A stretch of 64,000 bases of DNA, taken from the NCBI GenBank assembly GCA_964036275.1, contig OZ038433.1, positions 37,109,336 to 37,173,335 on the forward strand. The letters are read 5' to 3'. The position numbers were made by a program, and so were the translations under genes. Under the pieces are notes generated by a model. It was not told the DNA's origin and made no database searches. It saw only the letters and a program-made list of their open reading frames with translations. Source of the stretch: Litoditis marina (Eukaryota > Nematoda > Chromadorea > Rhabditida > Rhabditidae). This document shows, piece after piece, positions 36,642 to 46,283 of the stretch; position 1 is the first letter of the stretch; each line of letters starts with the position of its first letter.

Positions 36642-39600
36642 TTAATGTCTTTTCTTGAGTGTGTGATTGATCCCGAAAGAAGGCATAGAGAAGAAGGTGT
36701 ACATTCTCATAGTCAACGCTACCAATACCAAGAGGATGAAAGTAATTATGATGAATTTGATATACAAATTGTCAAAAATAGTGCTAAACCAATTAGATAT
36801 CATATCAGATAGGGAAAACGAAGAGTCCGGTAGTCGTATTTGTTTGAATCCTTGTTGGCCTGTCCTGACTACTCCTTCGGATACGAAATGAAGAGTTCCT
36901 TTCACGGTTGTATGAACCGTACCTCCGGGGCAGGCTATTGAACAATTTTCTTTCACATTGGCTTGTTGGCAGGCGAATCGAACCCAATTCATGTGTCCAG
37001 AGGGTGTGCATATCAGTACACTTCGATGTTGACCGCATGTGATCTCGGCGGTGATTTCGTGAGCGGCGGAGCAGCTGATTTTCAGTTCGCTACCTATTGA
37101 GCAGCTGTAGCAACCAATTAGATCGGAGTGTTTGACGAAAGTGTCGTTGTGTTGGACTGTAGTCAACTGTAGGGATTCTGCTACAACGTTCAACTGGAGA
37201 GCAGATCCGACGTTGGCTTGAGCTTTCAGTAGGTTGTTCTCGGGGTATACCATTACGTTCTTGGTAGTGAGTGGCAGTGGTTTTTTGTTCAGATATGCTC
37301 GAATATCTCCATTTGCACAATTGCAAACGGAATTGTAGGATGCTGTCTTGCATTCGCACACTTGCTGTGGGAATTGGCAATTGACGTATTTTGCTCGCTG
37401 AGCCGTAGAACATTGAAGTTGCGCAACGGAATGCGGTATCAACTGTCCCGCTGAGGCAGTTTTGACCATCGCATAACGATGTCCATCCGATATGAACGTA
37501 GATGATAAGATAGGGAGTAGAGGTGATGTGGTGCTGAGAAGAACCAGTTTCAAGTTATCCCATCTGTTTATTTTGCCAGGATGCAGTGTGAGAGAGTGTC
37601 CCTTGCTGCTATTACCATTTCTGATGGAGAGGTCGACGTCCACGGTCAGGTCCCAGGAATCGCATCCGAACACACGGTACACCGTGAAGGACGTAGGTTT
37701 TGCGTAGAGTCGTTGGAATTGGCAAGAAGACGAGCACAGAAAGCAGCCATCGCACGTCGCACACCCACAGGAATCCTCGCACGATGTGTATCCTGGGCTG
37801 TGGTTGGCGAAAAAAGAAAACTCGTCTAGATGATCATTGATTTTTATTTTTCCGCATCGTCCTGATTCACAGCTGCCAGCCGACGCACATCGATGACTAG
37901 ATTCAGTTTGGAAAGAGTGGTCTCTTGTGAAAAATTCAGTGCGTTGATTGCAAACGTAAGTGATTCCGGTGACACGCAAACTGAGTAAACCAACGGGCTC
38001 GTTTGTCGAAGTGTGAAGTGTCAGGCAGGACTCTTGATTCAGGGGTTGAAGAGTTATTGTAGTTGCCTGATTGAATGTGCACGCCGACATATTCCGTTGT
38101 TCCATCACACATTCATGTTCTTCTGCAGTGATGGTAGTTATCTCTGAGCACGGTAGTACAACCTCGCTTGCCTGGATGAGAATAACGGCAATGAGTAGTT
38201 TGTTTGTTTGACGTCTTCGAGGTCTTCGTCGTCTGGTGTCCGTGTAAACCGAAGAGATGAACGAGAGTGTACCAGTTGGTGTGCTTCGGCGACATTTTCG
38301 ACAAACGTGTTCACGAACAAATTGATAGCAACATGCGAATCCTCGTATCGTCCACCATATTGCACTTTTGATTGAGTAGATCAACTTGGTCATGATGCGA
38401 ACGATGCAGCACAAAATCAGTAGGACGAGTGAAGAGACGGTGTGGATCACGATGTCAGTGAGTGACCAGCAGTCGAAGTTGTAGAGTTTTTCGTAGCAGA
38501 AGGTACACTGTAGTGTTTCGCAGAATGGACTGGCCTTGCATGTAAGTGGCGTTGTTAAGACCGTCGTACTTGCGATCCAGACTGTGATCTGCACTTGGTA
38601 GTTGAACATAGTGAGTTCGTTGGGGAAGACGACGTCCGAATTTGTACTGTAGTTTGAGACGAACACACAGTACATGTGGATGCATGCTTTGACTTGATCG
38701 GCGTCATGAGAACCAGTGATGGATATTCCTCCCTTTGTACACGATGGGGTGAAATGATAATTATCTGGTGTAGATTCAAGTTCTCCGTAGAATTCTCGAG
38801 AGGTCGTACCCCAAGCTTTGATTGTGAGTACCGTTGTGCTATCGGGTACTTCGTAGATTGCAACTGGACTTCCATATGTGCAGAATTTGTCGTAAATGTC
38901 GTGGCAATTGTTGCGGTCACAGAAATATGATGTTCCTGTGAATGGTGGTTGAGAAGTTGTTCGTTGGCCGGTTTTCGTGAAGCATAGGAAATCTTCTTGA
39001 TTCATGAATTCTTTGATGTTCACATGTAGACTTGGAGTGAGGAAAACAGTTCCGTCGGAGAGTTCAATTTGATCGAATGTTCCGAGCTGTTTGTGTGAAT
39101 TGCATGAGGAGTTCTGTGTGAAGGAACATACATTGGGTGGTATGTAGTTCCGCAGCTCTGAAGGAACATCGTGTTCGGTTGAAGTGTTCCATCGTTCATC
39201 GCTGTAGGCGCATGTGTTCGTCCACGGAGGGCATGAACATTCATCACCACATAGTGTTTTTGCAGGAATTTTGTTGATCGAGCCGTGTGGACACTTGACG
39301 GGAAACCAGCAGATGTCATGGACAGAGTTAATTGTATAGGTCGCGATTGCAACTCCTGTTTTCATACAGCTAGAGGTGTATACGAGTTGCTTTGGAATGG
39401 TCATTTCATCGGGACATCTGGTGCTCGTTGCTTCAGTTCCATTGAACAAAGTCAGAAGAGTGAGGACTGCCAGAAGAGATGCGTTTCGTTTGCTTCGAGT
39501 CATCATTGGATGAAACTTCACTGGTGAGGGCTCAATAGTAGGCGTTGGTGTGGAAGCTCTGGGGCCAACTTCCAACTTGTAGAGAAGGTTTATTGGTCTA

Positions 39601-41516
39601 CTCACAATCCGTTTTGAAGCTAGCCTCACGGTGGCTGACCGAACGTATTTATCCTGCGAACCACATATTTCACCGAGTTTCCATTGTCCTCGTTGTAGAG
39701 AGTCATCATGAATCAAGACAATATCTCCTAGTGTGGGCTGCGTGTCACAGGTGGAGCGTGGCTTGGGATGGGATGTTTGATAACGCTCCCGTAAACTGGT
39801 GAGGTACTCAGATTGCCAGCGGTCCAAGAATTTGTTCAGGAGAGTCGTAGTATATCGCCAATCTCTGAGCAGGAGCTCATGACTATTGTCGTGAGGAATC
39901 CAAGCATCGTCCTCTTCTACGAGTAGTCTAGGACAGGATATTCTAGCAAATGGTCGCAGGAAGTCGATGGGACGTAGTGGGAGGTGATCAACCTGATCCG
40001 AGACGTAGGTCAATGGTCGAGAATTGCAGATGGCTTCGCTTTCTTTGATGGGAGTTTGAATGTCTTCTATTGGAAGAATTCTATTTCCAACAGCATGTTT
40101 GAAGCAGGTTTTGAATGAACGTACCATCCGTTCATACACTCTTCCTTGCCAGAGACTGAGACTCGGGATGAATTTGAAGTTGATACCATGGTGGGAACAG
40201 TAATCCATTATTTCTTCATTGTCAGAACTTGATTTAGTGTTCAGAGATCGTTGAAGGTCATTCATAGACTTGAAAACTTTTGCGTTGTCTGATAAAATGA
40301 ACTTCGGATATCCATTTGTAGCTGTGAATCGTCGCAGCAGGTGTAGAAGAGTTTTGGATGTCATGTCTAACACAAGTTCACAGCAAATGGCTCTTGAATT
40401 GAGACAAGTGAGTAGAACAATCCAGTATTTTCTTGTAGAATTGTCGCTTGATCGAAGGAACAAGGGTCCCATGTAGTCGATTCCCAGTTTTTCAAACGGG
40501 TATGAAGGACGAGTCACTCGTTCCGTTGGTAGAGACGGGAAGTCGGGAAGCGCAAATGGTGTGGCGTTGAAACGCTTGCAATGAAAGCAGCGTCCACGGA
40601 TGACTTTCTTCACGACAGTTCGAATCTGTGGAATCCATGCTTCTTTACGTACATCAGAGATAGTTTGCTCCAGTCCGCCATGGTTATTCTCTAGGTGAAC
40701 ATGAAGTACGAAGAGGTTAGTCACTTCGTGATTCTTTGGGAGAAAGATAGGATACACCGTTTCGTCGGGTAATCCAGAATGATCGATCCGTCCTTTGGAA
40801 CGAAGAAGGTCGGTCGAGGAACAATGGTACAGTTGGAGCTGTCTTCGGACAGAATCGGAAGGAGGATCATCTTCTTGAGCCATTCGGAACAGCGTTCGTT
40901 TTGCTTTCTTCAGTGCTGCTATGCGAACGTCGTAGTGAGACTGGGTAGGCCTTGATCTTGCTGCCTGGATGAACGTGAGTATGAACATGACCGTTCGCAG
41001 AAGTCGTGTCCACGAGCTGAATCGTGTGACATCAATGAATGATTGTCTGACAGGAGCTGGCGAACTTTCTTCCGCGACGTGAACATCTTCCATGCACGGT
41101 GAATTCTCGACAACGAGTGTTATACTCTTGTTCTCCGGCCAGTGCTCTTCATCTTGTTTGAGGAACTGGGGTCCATTCCACCAAGCTTGGTGTTCCATCA
41201 GCTCTGTGATGAGGCTTCCTCTACTCGCAACATCAGCGGGGTTCAGCTCTCCGGCTACATGACGGAGAACAGCTGTTGGAGCATTTTCTTTGATCGTTTT
41301 GGCTCGATTTCGAATGAAGACTGGTAGGTCTTTGTCAGATTTTATCCACATCAGAGCGACGCGACTGTCAGACCAAATGTACGATTGTGAGATAGGTAGA
41401 TCAATTTGCTTCAGCAGATATTTTAGCAATGCCGATCCAATAACGATGCCTGACAACTCCAGTCGATGTACGTTGACGGTTTGAGACTTTGTGGGAGCCA
41501 GGCGTGTTTTTGCCAT
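36642..41516 (-). CDS. RNase H end, integrase and envelope polyprotein
   Basis: One open frame of 1,624 residues. Residues 1-100 are the end of the RNase H-like region (IWSDSRVALMW, HVAGELNPADVASRG). Then come an integrase zinc region (Cys310, Cys313) and a DDE core with Asp347 (GIDYMGP), Asp410 (SDNAK) and Glu462 (YERMVRS), followed by the C-terminal BEL/Pao integrase tail (about 592-650). From about 680 the frame continues into an envelope. It has a hydrophobic leader, a Cys-rich half to about 1020, a membrane segment (about 1023-1042), a basic run (1094-1102), a second hydrophobic segment and a second Cys-rich half resembling phlebovirus G2/Gc. A membrane anchor lies at about 1586-1605, with a short basic tail. 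It is open throughout. It has no start of its own that makes sense, because the RNase H domain begins upstream in another frame. Confidence 0.9.
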   Translation of the reverse strand: MAKTRLAPTKSQTVNVHRLELSGIVIGSALLKYLLKQIDLPISQSYIWSDSRVALMWIKSDKDLPVFIRNRAKTIKENAPTAVLRHVAGELNPADVASRGSLITELMEHQAWWNGPQFLKQDEEHWPENKSITLVVENSPCMEDVHVAEESSPAPVRQSFIDVTRFSSWTRLLRTVMFILTFIQAARSRPTQSHYDVRIAALKKAKRTLFRMAQEDDPPSDSVRRQLQLYHCSSTDLLRSKGRIDHSGLPDETVYPIFLPKNHEVTNLFVLHVHLENNHGGLEQTISDVRKEAWIPQIRTVVKKVIRGRCFHCKRFNATPFALPDFPSLPTERVTRPSYPFEKLGIDYMGPLFLRSSDNSTRKYWIVLLTCLNSRAICCELVLDMTSKTLLHLLRRFTATNGYPKFILSDNAKVFKSMNDLQRSLNTKSSSDNEEIMDYCSHHGINFKFIPSLSLWQGRVYERMVRSFKTCFKHAVGNRILPIEDIQTPIKESEAICNSRPLTYVSDQVDHLPLRPIDFLRPFARISCPRLLVEEDDAWIPHDNSHELLLRDWRYTTTLLNKFLDRWQSEYLTSLRERYQTSHPKPRSTCDTQPTLGDIVLIHDDSLQRGQWKLGEICGSQDKYVRSATVRLASKRIVSRPINLLYKLEVGPRASTPTPTIEPSPVKFHPMMTRSKRNASLLAVLTLLTLFNGTEATSTRCPDEMTIPKQLVYTSSCMKTGVAIATYTINSVHDICWFPVKCPHGSINKIPAKTLCGDECSCPPWTNTCAYSDERWNTSTEHDVPSELRNYIPPNVCSFTQNSSCNSHKQLGTFDQIELSDGTVFLTPSLHVNIKEFMNQEDFLCFTKTGQRTTSQPPFTGTSYFCDRNNCHDIYDKFCTYGSPVAIYEVPDSTTVLTIKAWGTTSREFYGELESTPDNYHFTPSCTKGGISITGSHDADQVKACIHMYCVFVSNYSTNSDVVFPNELTMFNYQVQITVWIASTTVLTTPLTCKASPFCETLQCTFCYEKLYNFDCWSLTDIVIHTVSSLVLLILCCIVRIMTKLIYSIKSAIWWTIRGFACCYQFVREHVCRKCRRSTPTGTLSFISSVYTDTRRRRPRRRQTNKLLIAVILIQASEVVLPCSEITTITAEEHECVMEQRNMSACTFNQATTITLQPLNQESCLTLHTSTNEPVGLLSLRVTGITYVCNQRTEFFTRDHSFQTESSHRCASAGSCESGRCGKIKINDHLDEFSFFANHSPGYTSCEDSCGCATCDGCFLCSSSCQFQRLYAKPTSFTVYRVFGCDSWDLTVDVDLSIRNGNSSKGHSLTLHPGKINRWDNLKLVLLSTTSPLLPILSSTFISDGHRYAMVKTASAGQLIPHSVAQLQCSTAQRAKYVNCQFPQQVCECKTASYNSVCNCANGDIRAYLNKKPLPLTTKNVMVYPENNLLKAQANVGSALQLNVVAESLQLTTVQHNDTFVKHSDLIGCYSCSIGSELKISCSAAHEITAEITCGQHRSVLICTPSGHMNWVRFACQQANVKENCSIACPGGTVHTTVKGTLHFVSEGVVRTGQQGFKQIRLPDSSFSLSDMISNWFSTIFDNLYIKFIIITFILLVLVALTMRMYTFFSMPSFGINHTLKKRH

Positions 41517-41566
41517 CAGCAGTGTGGTTTGTATGTCATTTTTGCTCCCTTTCTCAACGAGGTACG

Positions 41567-43993
41567 CTACCGCTCCGTATGCATTTTTGCTTGCATCGGT
41601 GAATACGTGGAGAGTGTAGTAGAATCGACATTTGAGCTTTTTGTCATTCTACGTGGTTGAGATACCTTTGCGGTGTTCCATGTGTTCATCCACTCAGTCC
41701 ATTCCTTGTTGAGATCTGCGGGTAGAGCTTCATCCCAACTGATTTCGTGCTTCCAGAGAGATTGTAGGAAGAGCTTCCCAATCAGGACAGCCGGAGATAT
41801 CCAACCCAATGGGTCATACGTACTGGCCACAAACTTGAGCACTTTGCGTTTTGTCCAGCACTCTTCCTGTTGTGGGCATGGGGGAACGATGAACATGGTA
41901 TCGGTAGAAATGTTCCAGTGTACTCCGAGAAGTTTTGTCAATTGATCAACTTTTTCTCCGGTCTGTTGTGCGAAGAATTCGTTGAGAGACTTGTCGCTAC
42001 TGATGAATTCACGAAGATTCATACCGGCTTTCTGGAACAACGATCGGGATTCGCTGTACAAGGTTTGTCCTTTTTCAGCAGTATCCACTGACATAAACAC
42101 GTTATCAACGTACGTGTTCTTCAGGATAGCTTGAGGAAGAGGAGTTCCAGTACTTTCGAGGTGGAAGTGGATTGTTGCGGCGAGAAGGAACGGTGACACA
42201 TTCAAACCGAAGGGGACGCGTTTGAAACGATAGATGACAACATTGTCTCTACGACATCCAAGAGTGGGATCTCTCAGCCAGAGAAAACACGTGTAGTTGC
42301 GACTCTCATCGTTGAGACCAACCATTAGAAAGGTCTTTTCAATGTCGCTGGGGAGCAGGATAGACGCTGTACGAGCTCGAAGTAGAATTCCGGGGAGATC
42401 GGGGAGTAGGGCTGGTCCACGGAACAGCGCTTCATTGATGCTTATTCCTGTTCGAGTTTTCGCTGAGCCGTCATAGACGCAACGAATTTTTGTGGTCTTT
42501 TTGTCTTCTCTCACTACTCCATGGTGTGCGAGAAAATGACATCGATTTTCCGGTTGAGTTTCGACAAGTTCGATGATACCTTTTTGGAGTTGATCACCGA
42601 TGAGGGCGTGGTACTTCTCCATGTACGATTTGTCCTTGCTTAGCGTACGCACATTTGATAGAAGACGGGAGAAGGCGAGGTTGTAGTTGGAAGGTAACTC
42701 TTTTCGATCGACTTTGAATGGTAGACTGACTGAATAGCGGCCATCGTTATCGTCGAATTTGATGGAATCGTTGAACATCTGTAGACACGTTTCGTCGTCG
42801 TTCCGGCACGGATTGTCCATTATCCCAACCGTCTCGAAGTTCCAGAACTTTTCCACTAGGTTCTCGAGGTGCTTGTGATGACCGGGATTCTGTATCTTGT
42901 TTTCTTCGAGTAACGAGTAGGTGTGTTCATGATTGAACGTTCGACCTGTTATTATGTCACCGAGGACACTGTGGATCAGTCGATAGCCATTCGGAAGTGT
43001 CTTGTAGTGGAAGTCCTCCGATAGGATCAAGTCCCAGAAGTAATCGGAGCCTATCAGTAGACCTGGGCGTGCCGACGATGATGAAATCTGCTCGGACTGG
43101 AAGTTGATCGTGACAGTTTGCATGTCTCCGGTGAGTGTTTCCAACGATTTGACGTGTAGGAAACGACGTTCTCCATCAGAAGTGTTCAACCCAATTTTGT
43201 GAAGTGCAGCTTCGAACACGTTGATGTTGAGAGAACCGAACGTGTGCATTTGAAGCTCTTCCTTGGAGTCGAATGGAAGACCGAGTGCCTCCGCTATATC
43301 TCTTGTGATATAGGATTTGGTTGAGCCACTCTCGAAGAACGCGGTGGTCTTGATAGTATTGGAGGGAAACTCCGGATTGAACAACGTGGCCTCTGTACAC
43401 ATCAGTACGACAGGACGGGCACTGTTGGCAGAATGGGAGACTACAAGATCAGCGTTGTAGACGTGTGTCGAATCTACACCATTATGAAGTTGGGCAGCAG
43501 AAGCAAGAGGTGAGGTTTCAGATGCAGAATCAGTGTTTTGTAAGCTGTGAGTATGCTCTTGGAAACGTACTTTGTGCTGCTCAGTGGTTCGATTGTTGTT
43601 CCCTCTTGGACGAGGTCGTGGAGATGAGCTGCGACGGGTTCCTCTATTGTCGGTGACAGCACGAGCGTAGTAGAGGGATGTGTGATGCTTACGTTCACAG
43701 TTGCGACAGGTGAAGTGAGAGCGACATTCGGCAACGGAGTGCTTGGGACTGAGGCAATTGATACATAGTCTGCGTTCTTTTGCGATTTTCGAGCGTTCTT
43801 GTCCAGTTGAGTATGTAGTACAGTCGACCACTCTGTGTTTTTCCGAATCACACAATGGGCATTTCTTGCCTGTCGAGTGGACCGTTGAATCGTGCGCAGC
43901 CTTGTGACGAAGCTTCTTGGATGATTGATCACTTGTTGCGTGGAAAGACTGTCCAGTCGATATGCTACGATGGTGAGAAGGCTCCATTTCCAT
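41567..43993 (-). CDS. Zinc knuckles, aspartic protease and reverse transcriptase
   Basis: An open frame of 808 residues. Three Cys-rich knuckles lie at 45-110 (CPLCDSEKHRVVDC, CINCLSPKHSVAEC, a third incomplete). A DUF1758-type retropepsin region follows at about 195-345, where the expected Asp-Ser/Thr-Gly reads Glu-Ser-Gly (residue 221). The BEL/Pao reverse transcriptase spans about 400-690 with SDIEKTF (Asp550) and YVDN (628-631). The frame runs into the RNase H region and ends out of frame just before the next ORF. The upstream gag reading also passes into this frame by a -1 step, so the first Met here is probably not a true start. Confidence 0.9.
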   Translation of the reverse strand: MEMEPSHHRSISTGQSFHATSDQSSKKLRHKAAHDSTVHSTGKKCPLCDSEKHRVVDCTTYSTGQERSKIAKERRLCINCLSPKHSVAECRSHFTCRNCERKHHTSLYYARAVTDNRGTRRSSSPRPRPRGNNNRTTEQHKVRFQEHTHSLQNTDSASETSPLASAAQLHNGVDSTHVYNADLVVSHSANSARPVVLMCTEATLFNPEFPSNTIKTTAFFESGSTKSYITRDIAEALGLPFDSKEELQMHTFGSLNINVFEAALHKIGLNTSDGERRFLHVKSLETLTGDMQTVTINFQSEQISSSSARPGLLIGSDYFWDLILSEDFHYKTLPNGYRLIHSVLGDIITGRTFNHEHTYSLLEENKIQNPGHHKHLENLVEKFWNFETVGIMDNPCRNDDETCLQMFNDSIKFDDNDGRYSVSLPFKVDRKELPSNYNLAFSRLLSNVRTLSKDKSYMEKYHALIGDQLQKGIIELVETQPENRCHFLAHHGVVREDKKTTKIRCVYDGSAKTRTGISINEALFRGPALLPDLPGILLRARTASILLPSDIEKTFLMVGLNDESRNYTCFLWLRDPTLGCRRDNVVIYRFKRVPFGLNVSPFLLAATIHFHLESTGTPLPQAILKNTYVDNVFMSVDTAEKGQTLYSESRSLFQKAGMNLREFISSDKSLNEFFAQQTGEKVDQLTKLLGVHWNISTDTMFIVPPCPQQEECWTKRKVLKFVASTYDPLGWISPAVLIGKLFLQSLWKHEISWDEALPADLNKEWTEWMNTWNTAKVSQPRRMTKSSNVDSTTLSTYSPMQAKMHTER

Positions 43994-44022
43994 CAGAGTA
44001 CGCTCCTTACGAACAATATCAG

Positions 44023-45405
44023 TTAGAAGGTCGAGCAGCTCTCTCGGGTGAGATTTGTACTGTGACAGCGATCGTAGACTCTGCTCTTCACGTACTTCGG
44101 AAGTTTGTTTAGAAGAGGCGCTGTCAACCCATACTCTTTGGTGTCGTCTCCGAGTGCAGAGTATTGTCGAATGAGTGAGAACATTCTATTGTAGATGTGC
44201 GATAAGTTTCTTCCGTCAGGGTCGCAATCAGGAAGTGTCATCAGCTTTGTGACAATTATATGTCGAATCGTAGTTTTGTCATCGTAGTGGCTTTTCAAAA
44301 TGTCCACAGCAATGTAGTAGTCACGGTCGTTGGCTGAAAGACCATCGATGGACATGAGGGCTTCTCCTCGAAGACAGTTTCGGAGTACGGAGAATTTTGT
44401 TGAGGGATCAACGTCTGGGTTATACCCGATCAGATGAGAGAAACGAGACCAGAACTCGGGCCAGTCCAACATGTTGCCAGTGAACGATGGAAGTTCCATT
44501 ATTTTGCTGAGGATGGATGCATCGACAAAGTTGAACATGGGCTGTTGAAACGAAGGTGGCATGGGAGGGAAATATTGCTGATTGCTCTGCCGTTGAGTAT
44601 CGTGAATGAAGTGTGAAGAATCATCACGACGGTTCTGAGTAGGTGAGATACCTGAGTTCTCGAAGATGAGTCTACGATTGCGATCAAGTGGAGTAGTAGG
44701 TTGAGCGGTCGGACGAACTGTTACGTGACGTTGTCCAGTGGTCTGGTTCAAGTTGACCAGGAGCGGTGACTTGATGGCAGTACCGGCGTTGAGTTGTTCA
44801 TCCCGGTTAGTTCGAGATTTTTGTGACTTGGTAGGTGTACCGACGTACAATTCATCATCACGAATCGATGGAGATTGTGGAAATAGTCGTTGGTTCAGGT
44901 TGACGCTAGCGACATCATCTTGGTGAGATGACTGCTGAGATGTGTGTGACGAAGTGCTTCGAGGGGCCGAACTAGAAGAATTTGTGCGGGGGCGTTCCAG
45001 ATTTCGGGCGGCACATTCATCGTCAGTTTCGTTCAGAATGGAGTCCAATTTGTTGAGCATATGAACCGCATTTTGAATGATTGCTTGGAAATCTCCATAT
45101 TTCGCGATGTACGATTTGAAGGTATCGTTCTCGTCTGGATTCGAAGTTTTGAGCTTGTTCCAATCATCTGAAAGTGATTGGAGCTTCTGGTAGTCCGAGA
45201 CGATCAGCTTGCGAATGTCGCTTGCGTCGGTGGCGAAGTCGACGAGGTTTTCATCGTCAAGGGATGAAGGAGCAAATGAGTCGAGTGCCAGATCATAATC
45301 GGTGAATATCTGAGCACATGTTGATAGATGTCGAATGAGATGGCGTTTAGTGACACCAATCAGTCGACGGATGGAACCAGACATTTCGCAAGAACTTGAT
45401 GTCAA
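44023..45405 (-). CDS. Gag-like protein of the BEL/Pao element
   Basis: An open frame of 460 residues beginning about 165 bp after the 5' LTR. The first 150 residues are helical, followed by a Ser/Gln/Asn-rich linker. From about 310 there is a DUF1759-type capsid-like region typical of BEL/Pao gag (LPSFTGNMLDWPEFWSRF, LRNCLRGEA). The frame ends at a GAGAGAG run where homology continues in the -1 frame, into the ORF that ends at 41567. Confidence 0.88.
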   Translation of the reverse strand: MTSSSCEMSGSIRRLIGVTKRHLIRHLSTCAQIFTDYDLALDSFAPSSLDDENLVDFATDASDIRKLIVSDYQKLQSLSDDWNKLKTSNPDENDTFKSYIAKYGDFQAIIQNAVHMLNKLDSILNETDDECAARNLERPRTNSSSSAPRSTSSHTSQQSSHQDDVASVNLNQRLFPQSPSIRDDELYVGTPTKSQKSRTNRDEQLNAGTAIKSPLLVNLNQTTGQRHVTVRPTAQPTTPLDRNRRLIFENSGISPTQNRRDDSSHFIHDTQRQSNQQYFPPMPPSFQQPMFNFVDASILSKIMELPSFTGNMLDWPEFWSRFSHLIGYNPDVDPSTKFSVLRNCLRGEALMSIDGLSANDRDYYIAVDILKSHYDDKTTIRHIIVTKLMTLPDCDPDGRNLSHIYNRMFSLIRQYSALGDDTKEYGLTAPLLNKLPKYVKSRVYDRCHSTNLTRESCSTF

Positions 45406-45550
45406 GTACCTCTAACTTGGTGGGATCTCGGCACAGTCTCGTCCTCGCAATTTAGATACTAGAGAGGATGTTCTCTTGAGAAGGTTGTTGGTACAAGACA
45501 GAAGAACTTTTGGAATACCTGGTTCGTGGAGTGGAAGTGGAAGATTGCAG

Positions 45551-45568
45551 TGAATTAGGAGGTCGCCA
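45551..45568 (-). promoter_or_regulatory. Primer-binding site
   Basis: Immediately after the 5' LTR on the minus strand is TGGCGACCTCCTAATTCA, starting with the TGG that pairs with the CCA end of a tRNA. The priming tRNA would end in AGGAGGTCGCCA; I cannot say which one that is. Confidence 0.6.
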
Positions 45569-45805
45569 TATATTTGATACAGTTTTGGTGTAACAAACAG
45601 TTTATTGGCAAAGCAATGTAGAGAATTCTTGTGGCCGCTTATATGCGGTTTGACAAGTCAATTAATGTTCCCGAAGACTAAACATACCAATAATAAATGT
45701 GACGCGGGAAAACATGACTGTTCGTTATGTTTACATATGTAGAGAGATAGATAGAGAGAGAAGAAAGAGTGAGAGAGAGTTATTATCTATGATTGCATAG
45801 ATAAA
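45569..45805 (-). repeat. 5' LTR of the BEL/Pao element
   Basis: 237 bp, about 99 percent identical to the 3' LTR. In minus orientation it is upstream of gag and should carry the promoter. The LTR ends do not show the usual TG...CA. Confidence 0.9.
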
Positions 45806-45810
45806 ACAAG
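45806..45810. other. Target-site duplication ACAAG (right)
   Basis: Second copy of the 5-bp duplication; the interrupted tandem-repeat unit continues directly after it. Confidence 0.9.
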
Positions 45811-45862
45811 TCGAAAACAAACATACCCCACAAATCATCAGGCTGGAAAATGCAAAATATTT

Positions 45863-45944
45863 GCCTGAGGCGGGATTCGAACCCGCGAAGGATTTCTCCG
45901 TGCGATCATAAGTCGCATGCCGTTGACCACTTGGCTACCCAGGC
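45863..45944 (-). tRNA. Long-variable-arm tRNA, anticodon UAU (nev-tRNA-Ile type), copy 1
   Basis: 82 bases on the minus strand. The acceptor GCCTGGG pairs with CTCAGGC (one G-U). The D arm is GCC...GGC and the anticodon stem is TGCGA/TCGCA. The loop CTTATGA gives anticodon TAT, reading AUA (Ile). The variable arm is long and can fold (GGA-GAAA-TCC). The T arm GCGGG/CCCGC has loop TTCGAAT. Internal A and B boxes are good, and a TTTT run lies about 8 bases after the end. A long arm is normal for Leu or Ser tRNAs, not Ile. This is the form described in nematodes as nev-tRNA-Ile(UAU), which is charged with leucine in vitro. Confidence 0.88.
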
Positions 45945-46283
45945 CTGTCACTGAATCTTCAAACCAGCCTGGTATGGTAGCGCGCATTCAGGTCAACTGA
46001 TAATAATGCTGAATTGTATCACTATGCTTGGTAGTCATTTGAACTAAAGCACTATATGATTATTGTTATAATAAGCACTGTTTAGTCGTGTTTGTTTTTT
46101 ATTTTCTGAATAATAAATGCTTTGTATGATTATAATTACCATTCATTATTGTTTTAATACGATTTCTAGAAATATGGGGCTCAATACAAAGTAGTAGATT
46201 CGCGATGTTTATTTTAGTTTTGCGGAAACAAGTGGAAAACAAACATACCCCACAAATCATCAGATTGGAAAATGCAAAACTTT

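Larger units (their letters stand above)
36390..45805 (-). mobile_element. BEL/Pao LTR retrotransposon with phlebovirus-like envelope
   Basis: A 9,416-bp element in minus orientation, with 237-bp LTRs at both ends, a 5-bp target duplication (ACAAG) and a primer-binding site directly next to the 5' LTR. Gene order is gag, protease-RT, then RNase H-integrase-envelope, as in the Cer7-like BEL elements of nematodes that captured a phlebovirus-type glycoprotein. The three frames are 0, -1 and -2 relative to gag. The LTRs differ at only two positions that I can see, so the insertion is recent. No clear purine tract precedes the 3' LTR (the sequence there is a C run followed by GGAG). Confidence 0.93.

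Noticed and set aside
36667..45000. Many plus-strand frames inside the LTR element
   Set aside because: They are antisense shadows of the gag, pol and envelope ORFs, whose protein homology is clear.
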